Below, piece after piece: positions 43,601 to 51,559 of a DNA stretch of 64,000 nt; the first letter of the stretch is position 1, and each line of letters starts with the position of its first letter. The stretch comes from Uranotaenia lowii (lineage: Eukaryota > Arthropoda > Insecta > Diptera > Culicidae): NCBI RefSeq assembly GCF_029784155.1, contig NC_073691.1, positions 121,311,474 to 121,375,473 of the forward strand, given 5' to 3'. The notes under the pieces were generated by a model, which saw only the letters and a list, made by a program, of their open reading frames with translations, was not told where the DNA came from and ran no database searches. A program made the position numbers and the translations under genes.

Positions 43601-46600
43601 CTAATTGACCCGAAGAGATTTTCAAAATTCGAGAGATTGCTCAGATCGACGGCGTACATGTACTACTTCATCAATCGCGCTCGGTACCGATTGCGAACTA
43701 CCGGACTTCTAGAGCAAGAAGATATTCGGAATGGCGAAAACGTTATTTGGCGCCAAGCTCAAGCCGAAGCATACGTGGAAGAACTTATTTTACTGGGCCG
43801 AATCGGAAAAAAGGAATCAGCAGGAAGTAGGCAGAGTGGAGAAATCACCAGTGCAAGCCAATTGTTTAAATTGTCGCCATTTATCGACGAGTGGGGCGTT
43901 ATTCGAATGCGCAGTCGCATTGAAGCGTCTCCTTTTGCAAGTTACGATGCGCGTTTTCCTATTATACTGCCAAGGAAAAGTCGCATAACAATGTTACTGA
44001 TCGACTGGTATCACAGAAAATTTGCCCATGGAAATAATGAATCCGTAGTTAATGAAATTCGACAGAGATTCCATATCTCAAGACTGCGAACGGAAGTGCG
44101 TCATTTCGCAAAGGAATGCACGTGGTGCAAAGTGTATCGAACAAAACCGATAGCTCCACAAATGGCACCATTACCGGAAGCAAGAGTTACTCCCTTTGTG
44201 AGACCCTTCACCTATACGGGAATAGATTATTTCGGTCCCCTCTACATCAAAATCGGAAGATCCAAGGTGAAACGGTGGGTGGCTCTGTTTACCTGCCTGA
44301 CCATACGGGCCATTCATCTGGAAGTTGTGGCATCTCTTTCAGCGGAATCTCTCAAGTTGGCGATGAGACGTTTTATCAGCAGACGAGGGCCGCCGACCGA
44401 AGTCTACACCGACAACGGCACGAACTTCGTGGGAGCAAGTCGAGAATTGCTGAAAGAAATCCAATCGGTTAACGCGGGCTTAGCCGAAACCTTCACAGAC
44501 CGGAACACCAAGTGGATCTTCATACCACCGTCCGCTCCCCACATGGGCGGCGCTTGGGAGAGGATGGTGCGCTCAGTTAAAGCAGCTCTATCTACCCTTT
44601 ACCAGTGTCGAAGTCCATCAGAGGAAGTACTCCAAACCGTGTTGTGCGATGCAGAAAGAATGGTTAATTCCAGACCGTTAACCTATATGCCGCTCGAAAC
44701 AGCTGACTCGGAAGCGTTAACTCCTAACCATTTCATCCACCTGGCCTCAGATGGATCAAAGCAACCACCGAAGAACCCAACAGACGAGAATTCGGCTCTG
44801 CGAAGCGGATGGAATCTTTGCCAACATCTATTGGATCAAATGTGGCGAAGATGGATTCGTGAATACCTGCCCACCTTAACCAGGAGGACCAAGTGGTTCA
44901 AAGACGTCAAGGCCATTCAAGAAGGAGATGTTGTGTTCATAGCTGACGAGAACGTTCGAAGTAGCTGGATTCGAGGAAGAGTCGTGCGTACGTTGGTGGC
45001 CAAGGATGGACGAATCAGGCAAGCATTCGTCAAAACTTCGGACGGTATACTTCGACGACCGGTTACTAAGCTTGCTATCATAGATGTGCTACTCCATAGT
45101 AAACCTGGTCAACCGGAAACCCATCCAGACCAGTTTTACGAGGCGGGGAATGTTGCGGTCGGTGACGGGGCGGTTACGCCTCAATGTACGGAATCTGACG
45201 AGACCTGCTGTCAGCGAATGCCAGAGTAAACGAAATGAAATGACATTATGATAATCGAAGCTTAGGAAAAGTAAAACGGAAGTTAATTGTCAAACAGGAG
45301 TTAGAACAACGCGGTGTTTATATACTTGGAAACTAGATAGTTTGTAAAAGTTCATTGGAGCCGTTTTCGGTTTCCTTTTGCAGTAACAAGTGTTGTGAGT
45401 TTATTTTTCAAACCATTTATTCACCTAATAATCCACAGTTTAGTTTTAGAGCTCGTATCAGATCGATAGATAGGATCAGCGAGAGTTAACAGAATTTAGA
45501 TCTCTCCCTGAATCGTAAGTAGTTTTTGAATTCCCTAAAATGATTCATCTAACGTCTCCGATACCTTATAGCGTTTGCAGTCGATTATTCAGAAAAATTG
45601 AATATACTGTTCTAAGAGAGTTAAGTTTACCAAGATCACTATAATTGTGAGTATTAAGTACATACACCATATGAGCAGCTCTTTTCTTATACCAACAATT
45701 AATTTTAGCTTTTAAGCATCATCGCAAATAAACATAAGGATTGCTACAGAACGGTGACTTGAATTACTCTCTGACGAACAGGGGAACTGCTCGTATATTG
45801 GCGGAATCTTTTAATGATTTTCAAAAGGTTTTAAATTATTTGAATAATAAAAAACACCATTTTTTTACGTACGACACTAGAAGTGATCGTCCATTTAAAG
45901 TTGTACTTCGTGGTCTCACTGGCGATCAGACACCGGATGAGATCACAGCTGAATTAAATTCTTTGTTAGGTTTTTCTCCAATTCAAGTAATTCAAATGAG
46001 GAAAAGAACCAACACGAATAATACCAGTAGTGTTGGTTTTGCTCCTGAACTTTATTTGATCCATTTTAAAAAGGATCAGGTTAATAATTTGCAAATTCTT
46101 GAAAAGGCTCGTCTTATGTTTCATTGTCGAGTCAAATTCGAACCTTTTCGTAAATCTTCTACCAATTTTCTTCAAAATATAACGCAATGTCGTCGTTGTC
46201 AAGCTTTTTGTCATGGCACTAAAAATTGTAGAATGAATGCCAGATGCATGTTTTGCGGCTCATTCGATCATGAAAAATCTAAATGCCTTTTTGGTGGTGA
46301 TAAGCCAAAAACAGAATTTTTTAAGTGTGCGAATTGCGCAGGTAATCATTCCTCGAATTCTCTAGACTGTCCCGTTAGGGCAAAAATTATTGCTTCTAGG
46401 AAAAATCCCAAAGTTTCCAGAAAAGTTTCTTCTCATCCTTCCTCTTTTTCGTCTTCACACGTCAGACCGGCAAACAACCTGCCTGTTCGCGGTCAGCCTC
46501 GGCCTACATTGGAATCACGGCTGGGTAATACCCGAAGTGATTTTAATGTTACCTGGGCTGATTCTGTTCCCCAGACTCGTTGTTTATCGTTCTCAGAGGT

Positions 46601-46913
46601 GGTTGAAAATGGGTTTCCCTCTTCAGGTTTAACTAATAAAAATGGGAAAAAACCAAGTCTCAACGTTCATGCGAAGGCTTGGGAAAATCCCCGAAATTCA
46701 AATACTTGTTCTTCTCCTTCATTTTCTGATCCTAACAATTTTGTCGATTTGGGTGAGATAACTGAGGAAAAATTAAAATTTTTGCATCAAAATTTAATGG
46801 AAATGATGCAACTTATGTTGAAAGCAAATTCAATGTTTGAAGCTTTCCAAACTTCTTTTAATTATGCTAACAAAATTATTATGACTTTGCGATTCCCTCA
46901 TGGATCCAAATAG
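37682..46913 (+). CDS. Jockey ORF1 (Gag-like, three CCHC knuckles), split by the BEL insertion
   Basis: Coding bases are 37682-37984 and 45786-46913; between them lies the BEL element plus its duplicated 5 bp. The 101 codons on the left end exactly at the insertion, and the right part continues in the same frame, so the ORF would be uninterrupted without the insert (about 476 residues). The N-terminus is basic (MGKSSAGSKAGRKRI). The middle has an RRM-like stretch (FKVVLRGLTGDQTPDEITAE). Three knuckles follow (CRRCQAFCHGTKNC, CMFCGSFDHEKSKC, CANCAGNHSSNSLDC). The tail is Ser/Asn-rich with a Met/Leu-rich helix. The protein binds element RNA in the ribonucleoprotein. Here it is broken by insertion, not decay. 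Confidence 0.85.
37980..37984 (+). repeat. 5-bp target-site duplication of the BEL element, left copy
   Basis: GGGGA, repeated at 45781-45785 immediately after the 3' LTR. Confidence 0.9.
37985..38614 (+). repeat. 5' LTR of the BEL/Pao element
   Basis: 630 bp, TG...CA ends. A TATA-like word (TATATA, 38153-38158) could serve as promoter. AATAAA lies 48-53 bases before the LTR end. One base differs from the 3' LTR. Confidence 0.95.
38153..38158 (+). promoter_or_regulatory. Candidate TATA box in the BEL 5' LTR
   Basis: TATATA in the context GTGTTTATATACTTGG, repeated at 45319-45324 in the 3' LTR. No transcript evidence is available. Confidence 0.35.
38615..38650 (+). promoter_or_regulatory. 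Short BEL leader; no canonical primer-binding site
   Basis: Only 36 bases separate the LTR end from ATG 38651. The usual TGG-starting primer-binding site is not directly at the LTR edge. The sequence there is the small palindrome TTCTTAAAAGAA. The start codon is in a good context (GGACCATGG). Confidence 0.5.
38651..45229 (+). CDS. BEL/Pao Gag-Pol polyprotein with N-terminal PHD finger
   Basis: 2192 residues without a stop or frameshift. Domains in order: a PHD finger at 22-65 with Cys22, Cys25, Cys37, Cys40, His45, Cys48, Cys62 and Cys65 (C4HC3); a charged coiled coil about 98-175; a Pro/Gln/Ser-rich linker; a DUF1759 Gag core from about 530 (LPMFAGNAEEWPLF); zinc-binding clusters from about 747 (CFVCKSTGHRIRDC); a DUF1758 aspartic protease near 866 (FFDEGSSTTLI); RT from about 1143 with TGDIREMYHQI and YVDDYADS near 1283; RNase H from about 1468 (VFVDASE); an H2C2 finger near 1790; an integrase core with GIDYFG (about 1857) and TDNGTNF (about 1920); and a DUF5641 tail. 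The last 26 codons lie in the 3' LTR. All key catalytic residues seen are present, so it may be active. The protein makes the particle, copies the RNA and integrates the DNA. Confidence 0.95.
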   Translation: MAANNRTINMPDENQTSSLVHCGECSRLEESAKLVACDNCSRWFHFSCAGVDDSVKDRSWLCRHCIAANPTRAKSNSGQSKASAKSRVSAISAGLDLRLKQLEEERESQARLLAEKQEKEKQALIEKGNLDMEFISRKYALLASEALANEERASVRSRKSGASSRSRVREWLEQNQHLGGMAVTSTTDTTTVATGVMTTAVFSNLPLIGPTTAVRATVVDPKAIRDVNEPVRVSDQLVSKPLIHHPFSKPETRYTGAIYKNPVVAKERGNVLTSTPIRSSAPQVSFPTLRQPATQVSCVFTNPLNPRQPGAGDQQSYPARISCGIEPQVVSSATYYPAVPHTLAAVNVTQYPVGVPQMPAIVRSEPQQAFDFNYLPAPSQQRNPVSNSLLSAYDISYPIPQLLPQSSGTATMEGKGIPGVSVDEQISEVTCMPPVSSRVCTMPQETPHYVPLYGGAPIAASREAPTVFPPSSCLDRQAPIIRVDSQSHNYNRFAPQPNISEPVYHHQGIGNTGPQPYQLAARQIASRELPMFAGNAEEWPLFASIFQTSTLMCGFSDAENLLRLQKCLKGSALEAVRCHLMSPSSVPQIMETLEILFGNPERFIQSLLQKVRNVPPPKPERLDMLINFGIAVQSLVGQIKAAKLYGHLNHPSLLQELVGKLPSYLQMDWAHHKRRLRDVNLSTFGEFMLDIISDASEVTVSSDVGFVNQGKMSRKDKDNAHFNAHVQVPLKIVDANSKQPQNPIISCFVCKSTGHRIRDCFKFKNLTLCERWKQVDLHQLCRKCLVPHGRWPCKAKSRKTCNSKGCDGEHHNLLHPGQPKGEKRTNADETPALLGFHRQLQASVLFRIVPVVLYGNGLKLQIFAFFDEGSSTTLIEKEVIQKLGLKGSDAPLCLLWTGNVTREETDSSKLDLTISGTRSDRKFKLRNVRTVGTLGLHAQSLDYEALADQYNHLAKLPIDSYQNAIPKLLIGLDNIQLTLPTKTREGKRDEPLAAKSCLGWSVSGKTGTMENSFASTSLHIRECSKDNALHELVKEFFALESLGISSGPVLQSTDDQRALAILQRTTVKRNDGHFECGLLWRFDDIEVPPTKNMAINRLRCLERRLSKHPELKTALENLIDEYQEKQYAHKATADELSSMDPKRMWFLPLGVVLNPRKPGKVRIIWDAAARVNGVAFNDLLLKGPDMLAPLHSVLYRFRQRQICITGDIREMYHQIKIRAEDRQSQLFLWRKDPQNEPDVFVLDVASFGATCSPCMAQYVKNVNAEEWKVEYPEAEEPIKRSTYVDDYADSRDSVEEMVKIALDVRTVHSKAGFELRNFLSNSKEVLEQMGQASDVQQKEFAIVPAEQYERVLGMTWYPSEDSFGFSVNVPTDLQKVISGSINPTKRSILRVVMSLFDPLGLISNYVIHGKTLLQDIWRAKIAWDEPIPNELESKWKRWIELLKEIPSLRFARCYFPNYQPTSLQTLQVHVFVDASETAFACAIYFRMVDHHKPRVALVTAKAKVTPLKPLSIPRAELEAALIGSRLLRTVIEGHTIPIGLRFMWTDSKTVLSWIKSDARKYRQYVAVRVGEILEISNQQEWHWVPSKLNIADEATKWGKGPLVSPKSCWVTGPEFLYLPENEWPEQLPVATDTEEEMRTLNVHREVIVVPLIDPKRFSKFERLLRSTAYMYYFINRARYRLRTTGLLEQEDIRNGENVIWRQAQAEAYVEELILLGRIGKKESAGSRQSGEITSASQLFKLSPFIDEWGVIRMRSRIEASPFASYDARFPIILPRKSRITMLLIDWYHRKFAHGNNESVVNEIRQRFHISRLRTEVRHFAKECTWCKVYRTKPIAPQMAPLPEARVTPFVRPFTYTGIDYFGPLYIKIGRSKVKRWVALFTCLTIRAIHLEVVASLSAESLKLAMRRFISRRGPPTEVYTDNGTNFVGASRELLKEIQSVNAGLAETFTDRNTKWIFIPPSAPHMGGAWERMVRSVKAALSTLYQCRSPSEEVLQTVLCDAERMVNSRPLTYMPLETADSEALTPNHFIHLASDGSKQPPKNPTDENSALRSGWNLCQHLLDQMWRRWIREYLPTLTRRTKWFKDVKAIQEGDVVFIADENVRSSWIRGRVVRTLVAKDGRIRQAFVKTSDGILRRPVTKLAIIDVLLHSKPGQPETHPDQFYEAGNVAVGDGAVTPQCTESDETCCQRMPE
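45140..45150 (+). promoter_or_regulatory. Polypurine tract of the BEL element
   Basis: GAGGCGGGGAA directly before the 3' LTR, interrupted by one C. It is the expected plus-strand primer site and is inside the coding frame. Confidence 0.65.
45151..45780 (+). repeat. 3' LTR of the BEL/Pao element
   Basis: 630 bp, matching the 5' LTR at all but one position by eye (A at 45184). The Gag-Pol frame ends at 45229 within it. AATAAA at 45727-45732 is the candidate polyadenylation signal. Confidence 0.95.
45781..45785 (+). repeat. 5-bp target-site duplication of the BEL element, right copy
   Basis: GGGGA, second copy of 37980-37984. The Jockey ORF1 resumes in frame at 45786. Confidence 0.9.
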
Positions 46914-49515
46914 ATGTTTAAATATTATGAATTGGAATGCTAGATCTTTGCTGGCTAACCAAGATGAATTCTTTTTATTTTTGAAAACTCAAAACATACA
47001 TATTGCTGCCATCACTGAAACTTTTTTAAAGCCAGACAATAACTTGAAAAGCAATGCTTTCTTTAAAATTTTGCGAAATGATCGACTTGATCGACAAGGT
47101 GGGGGTGTAGCTATTGTCATCAATAGTCGTCTCAAATTTAGACTTCTTCCTTCTTTCAATACAAAAGTCTTAGAAACAATTGGAATTGAATTAGAAACTT
47201 CTATGGGGAAAATTATAATTGTTGCCGCATATTTGCCTTTTCAATGTAGCGGTGAACAGAAAAATTTTTTGAAGGGAGATTTACAAAAACTCACCAGAAA
47301 TAAATCTAAATTTTTTATTATTGGTGACTTTAATGCCAAACACCGATCTTGGAATAATATTTCATCAAATTCTAATGGGAAAATTTTGTTTAATGATTGC
47401 TCTGCAGGTTATTATACTGTTGAATATCCTAAAGGGCATACTTGTTTTTCTTCAATTAGAAATCCCTCCACAATTGATTTGGTTCTAACGGATTTAGGCG
47501 AGCATTGTAGTCAATTAGTTACTCATGCGGACCTCGATTCAGACCACCTTCCAGTAACATTTTCTTTATCCCAAAGTCCCATTGAAAACCCTTTAAAATC
47601 AACTTTTAACTTTCAAAAGGCTAACTGGGAGCGATATATGAATTTTATTGAACGTAATTTAGATGTAAACGTTCCACTGAATTCAATAGAAGATATTGAT
47701 TTGGCTGTAGAAAATTTGACAACTTCAATAGTCAATGCTAAAGCCGCCTCAATACCTAAAGTTAAACATAAATTTAATCAACCTTTAATTGATGATGATC
47801 TTCAGTTTTTGATACGACTGAAAAACATTCGTCGACGCCAATATCAACGTACTAGGGATCCTTATTTAAAATTTATTTATTGCGGCCTTCAAAAAGAGAT
47901 CAAACGTCGTTTAAATTTCATTCGTAATGAAAATTTTGCTAAAGCAGTAGAGGACATAAAACCCTACTCAAAGCCATTTTGGAAATTAACTAAAATTCTT
48001 AAAAAGCCCCAGAAGCCAATTCCTACTTTGAAAGATGGGGATAAACTTCTTTTAACTAATTCAGAAAAAGCTCAAAAATTAGCCCAACAATTTGAGTCTG
48101 CTCATGATTTTAATTTAAACGTTGTAAGTCCAATTGATGCTCAAATTTCCCTAGAATTTGATGATATTCTTTCTAAGCAAAATGTGTGTGAAAGTTCTTC
48201 TGAGACAAATATTGATGAACTTAAATTGATTTTCAAAAAATTTAAAAATACGAAAGCTCCGGGGGAAGATGGGATTTTCTATATTCTTATTAAAAAGTTG
48301 CCTGAAAGCACTTTAAATTTTTTAGTTAAAATCTTCAACAAATGTTTTCACTTGGCTTATTTTCCCAATAAATGGAAAAATGCCAAAGTAACTCCAATTT
48401 TAAAACCTGGAAAAAGTGCTTCAGAGCCTTCAAGTTATCGACCAATTAGTTTGCTTCCTTCTTTAAGTAAACTATTTGAGAGAGTTATTTTGAATAGAAT
48501 GATGATTCACATTAATCAGAATTCTATTTTCCCTGATGAACAATTTGGTTTTCGTCATGGACATTCTACTACACATCAACTTTTGAGTGTAACTAATATG
48601 ATTAACGCTAGCAAATCTGAAGGTTATTCAACTGGTGTTGCTCTTCTAGATATTGAAAAAGCTTTTGACAGTGTTTGGCACAAAGGTTTAGTAGCTAAAT
48701 TAGCTCGATTTGATTTTCCTGTACATCTCACCAAAATTATTCAAAAATATTTGACTAGCCGAACCTTACAAGTAACTTGTATACTTGGGCCAATTTTATA
48801 TAATATTTTTACTTCTGATCTTCCTGATGTACCAGAAGGAAAAGGTAGAAGATTATTTGCTGATGATACTTTGCTTTCAGCCAAAGGTCGAAATTTACGG
48901 GTGGTACGCAGTAGATTGCAACAAAATTTAAATTCCTTTTTGAATTACTTGAAAATGTGGAAAATTTCTCCTAACGCTTCCAAAACTCAACTTATTTTAT
49001 TTCCCCATAAGCCAAGAGCAAATTTTTTAAAACCTAATGAAAATCATTCCATAACTTTTAATGGGGTTTCATTAGAATGGTCTGATCACGTGAAGTACTT
49101 GGGACTTACACTTGATCGGAATCTTACTTTTAAAAATCACATTGAAGATATTCAATCTAAATGTAATAAATACACTAAATCTCTTTATTCTCTCATCAAC
49201 AGGAAATCCAGGTTGTGTCTGCGAAATAAGATGTTAATCTACAAACAGGTCTTTCGACCAGCGATAATGTATGCAGTTCCGATTTGGTCTAGCTGCTGCG
49301 CGACGAGGAAGAAAGCCATCCAGAGGATTCAGAACAAGGTTCTGAAAATGATTTTGCGGTTTCCACCTTGGCACAGCACCGAAGATCTTCATCGGATTGC
49401 GGGCATTGAATCGATCGGAGAGATGGCCAACAAAATTATCTCCAACTTCAGAGGCAAATCGATGCAGTCTTCCATCGCAGAGATTCGTTCTCTTTACAAT
49501 CAAGTTAGTTTTTAG
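46900..49515 (+). pseudogene. Jockey ORF2: endonuclease and RT, with internal in-frame RT deletion
   Basis: ATG 46900 overlaps the last 14 bases of ORF1. 871 residues, open throughout. The endonuclease (residues 1-230) has NIMNWNARSL, AITETFL, GDFNAKHRSWNN (about 142) and SDHLPVTF (about 214). The RT has APGEDGI, SSYRPISLLPSLSKLFERVI, FGFRHGHSTTHQL, ALLDIEKAFDSVWHKGL and LFADDTLL (about 652). Between TSRTLQVT and ILGPILYNIF, at about 48776, the segment with the GVPQGS motif found in related RTs is missing, a loss of roughly 15-25 residues without a frame change. That motif forms part of the catalytic palm, so activity is doubtful even though no stop is present. The C-terminus has the usual LINE tail. 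Confidence 0.85.
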
Positions 49516-49750
49516 GATTTAGGATTAAGTTTATAATTTTTTTTTTTTGCTCAACAGGATATTCTCCTATAAATCAAATTATTTATTGCTAAAGCAAATT
49601 TAAATCAAATAAACAATGTTTAAAATTAACTGTATCAAAGAGTTGAACTGATCATAATTGATCTGAACACTTTAATTTAACTTTAATAATGTAACTTAAA
49701 TGTAATGATTAAAAGACTTATAAAGACATATTAAAAAAAAAAAAAAAAAA
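49516..49750 (+). other. Jockey 3' UTR and poly-A tail
   Basis: AT-rich, with an oligo-T tract near 49540 and AATAAA near 49609. It ends in an uninterrupted A-run of about 19 bases directly against the 12-bp target duplication. Confidence 0.85.
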
Positions 49751-50105
49751 ATCTTCAGACTACCGCTGCTTTTTCCTACCCAACAGCTATACTCTCTGAG
49801 AACGCATAGCATTCGCCCAGTAACCGAACTTTGTAATTTGCAAATCGTTATATATGTTCATGATAATATACACTCGAGTAGCAATATCCAAAACCTTAAT
49901 TTTACTACGGGATTAAGAACCACAATACTCGTCAAAATAATTACTTGCAACGAAGCCGATCCATGACATCTTTAGGGAAAAAAAGAATTTCTTTTATAGG
50001 ATCTACAATACACAACGCCTTAACAACAGAAATAAAGACCATCAACAACCGTTCCATGTAAAAAGTCAAAGTAGTACAGTTATTAAAAGAAAAATTGAAT
50101 CGTTA
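49751..50105 (+). pseudogene. Old LINE RT C-terminal fragment, right half
   Basis: After the repeated ATCTTCAGACTA the protein seen at 37215-37500 continues: IFRLPLLFPTQQLYSLRTHS, PVTELCNLQIVIYVHDNI. After a frame change near 49925 it continues RQNNYLQRSRSMTSLGKKRI and FIGSTIHNALTTEI. It is the C-terminal end of the interrupted LINE. The clade is not resolved. Confidence 0.75.
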
Positions 50106-50755
50106 AAATAGTCGATCAACTACCAGTTTTTTTTAAATCAAATTTTGTTTGTTTTTGTAGCACCGTAGTTTTCTTTTGTCGTACTTTTCACTATTAATAA
50201 GTAAACTTAAGTAAATCTAGCATAATATTTGATTAGTTTACTTTATTAAAAAAGAAATGGATCTCTTTAAAGGAAATTTTCTTCCATTGAGATCCTTATC
50301 GTAATCTTGTTTAATTATAGCATACTTTTCCTGGCACTAAATAATAAACTTTCGTGTTTTCAGCATGATCAAAATTTTGTTCGCGTTGAAGTGCCAGACG
50401 TGCTGAGAACAGTAGCGTCCAGGGTGCTCAATTGAGCCTTTTGGTGTGGGGGAGTGTGGTGGGCCGCTACAAAATAAAAATAAATGAAAAAAAATATTGT
50501 TTCATTTCTTACCACCCTTTCGGTATGGTGCGTTCTGTCCACTAGTTTTGGCGTTCTACCCCTCGGTTTGTTTTCTGGTTGTTTAAGTTTTTTACAAAAA
50601 AATCATCAAAATCGTGTTTTTTTATTATATTTTTTTTTGATATTACGTAAATATAATCCCTGAATCGACGTAAACTTTCAATTTGATTCTCAGATGATTG
50701 GTATTCCTGTAAATAGCGATTATGCTTAACTGGTGCGTCTTGTAGAGTTTTCCCC
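50106..50755 (+). other. Spacer ending in a possible MITE terminus
   Basis: AT-rich. The end at 50731-50755 (TGGTGCGTCTTGTAGAGTTT, then TCCCC) is an inverted match to 36636-36661. GTGGTGGGCCGC and CTACCCCTCGG occur near 50456 and 50556. No gene. Confidence 0.4.
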
Positions 50756-51302
50756 TTTTCTTTTTCGATCGAGAAATGAGCGTAATCTTCTTGTAAATGT
50801 ACTCTTTTTTGTGAAAGGAATGAAATTAAATTTTCTTTTATAAATTAGGCTTATTTCTTCCGATACATGCAGATTGTATTCTAATTAATACATGAGATCC
50901 AACTTTTTATGCATTCGTTGGATTGTTAAATGTTTCAAAGGATGGATATCGATGGAAGGAATCACGGGTACATGAACGATTTCAATCGGGATTTTCGTTC
51001 AAAATTAGCGCCTTTGAGTATGCAATGAATTCTTTTACAGTAGACAATATGCATAACAACAAATTGCTTAAAAGCATAATGCACAAATCAATAGCGCAAG
51101 AATAAGCAATCATGTTTATTAAGAATGAAACTATTACGCCTCTATAAAAAAACCTCTTTTAAAATTGCAGTTTTTTATCAACTTTTGTGTGCTTTCTCAG
51201 CGTAAAATCGAAAACTTTGAATAATCCAATTAAAAATGTTAAGCATTTGTCATGTAAGTCACATATCTTGTAACCAATTGGCGGTATTTGAATAACCTAG
51301 AA
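50756..51302. other. No gene seen
   Basis: AT-rich, up to the hAT target duplication at 51295-51302. No supported frame. Confidence 0.4.
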
Positions 51303-51559
51303 CAGGGGTTTTCAGATCGTGCTCCGCGGAGCACTTGGTGCTCCGCGAAGCTTTTGGAAGTGCTCCGCGACGTACGAAACATGACAAAAAAAATATTTAC
51401 AGGGCATATAGTATGTTTTTGGTTGCTGTTCTTTCAATCTTTAATGAGCAGGATGACAACACACCTGCAACTGGTGAGTGATGCATCAAAACCCTCCATT
51501 GATGGTCGTTGAGCTGAACCTGGAGGAAATCGAAGAACCTCAGCCGGAAGATGTATCCA

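Larger units (their letters stand above)
37985..45780 (+). mobile_element. Complete, young BEL/Pao LTR retrotransposon with PHD finger
   Basis: Two 630-bp LTRs (37985-38614 and 45151-45780), starting TGTTGCGG and ending GACGAACA, bracket one 2192-residue Gag-Pol frame. A 5-bp duplication (GGGGA) flanks the element. The protein order is DUF1759 Gag, knuckle, DUF1758 protease, RT with YVDD, RNase H, integrase, DUF5641, which is BEL/Pao. By eye the LTRs differ at one base (G at 38018, A at 45184), so insertion was recent. 7796 bp in total. It sits in ORF1 of a Jockey element. Confidence 0.96.
37501..49750 (+). mobile_element. Near full-length Jockey-clade LINE, interrupted by a BEL/Pao element
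   Basis: The element begins at TCACTTCCATCTGTACCG, right after the target repeat, and ends in an oligo-A tail at about 49732-49750. ORF1 (with knuckles) and ORF2 (endonuclease and RT) are both present and overlap by 14 bp. Removing the BEL insertion and one 5-bp duplication gives about 4.45 kb, a normal length for a Jockey element. The 12-bp duplication, poly-A tail and full 5' UTR show a clean, complete insertion. ORF2 carries an in-frame deletion in RT, so this copy was probably not autonomous. Confidence 0.9.
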
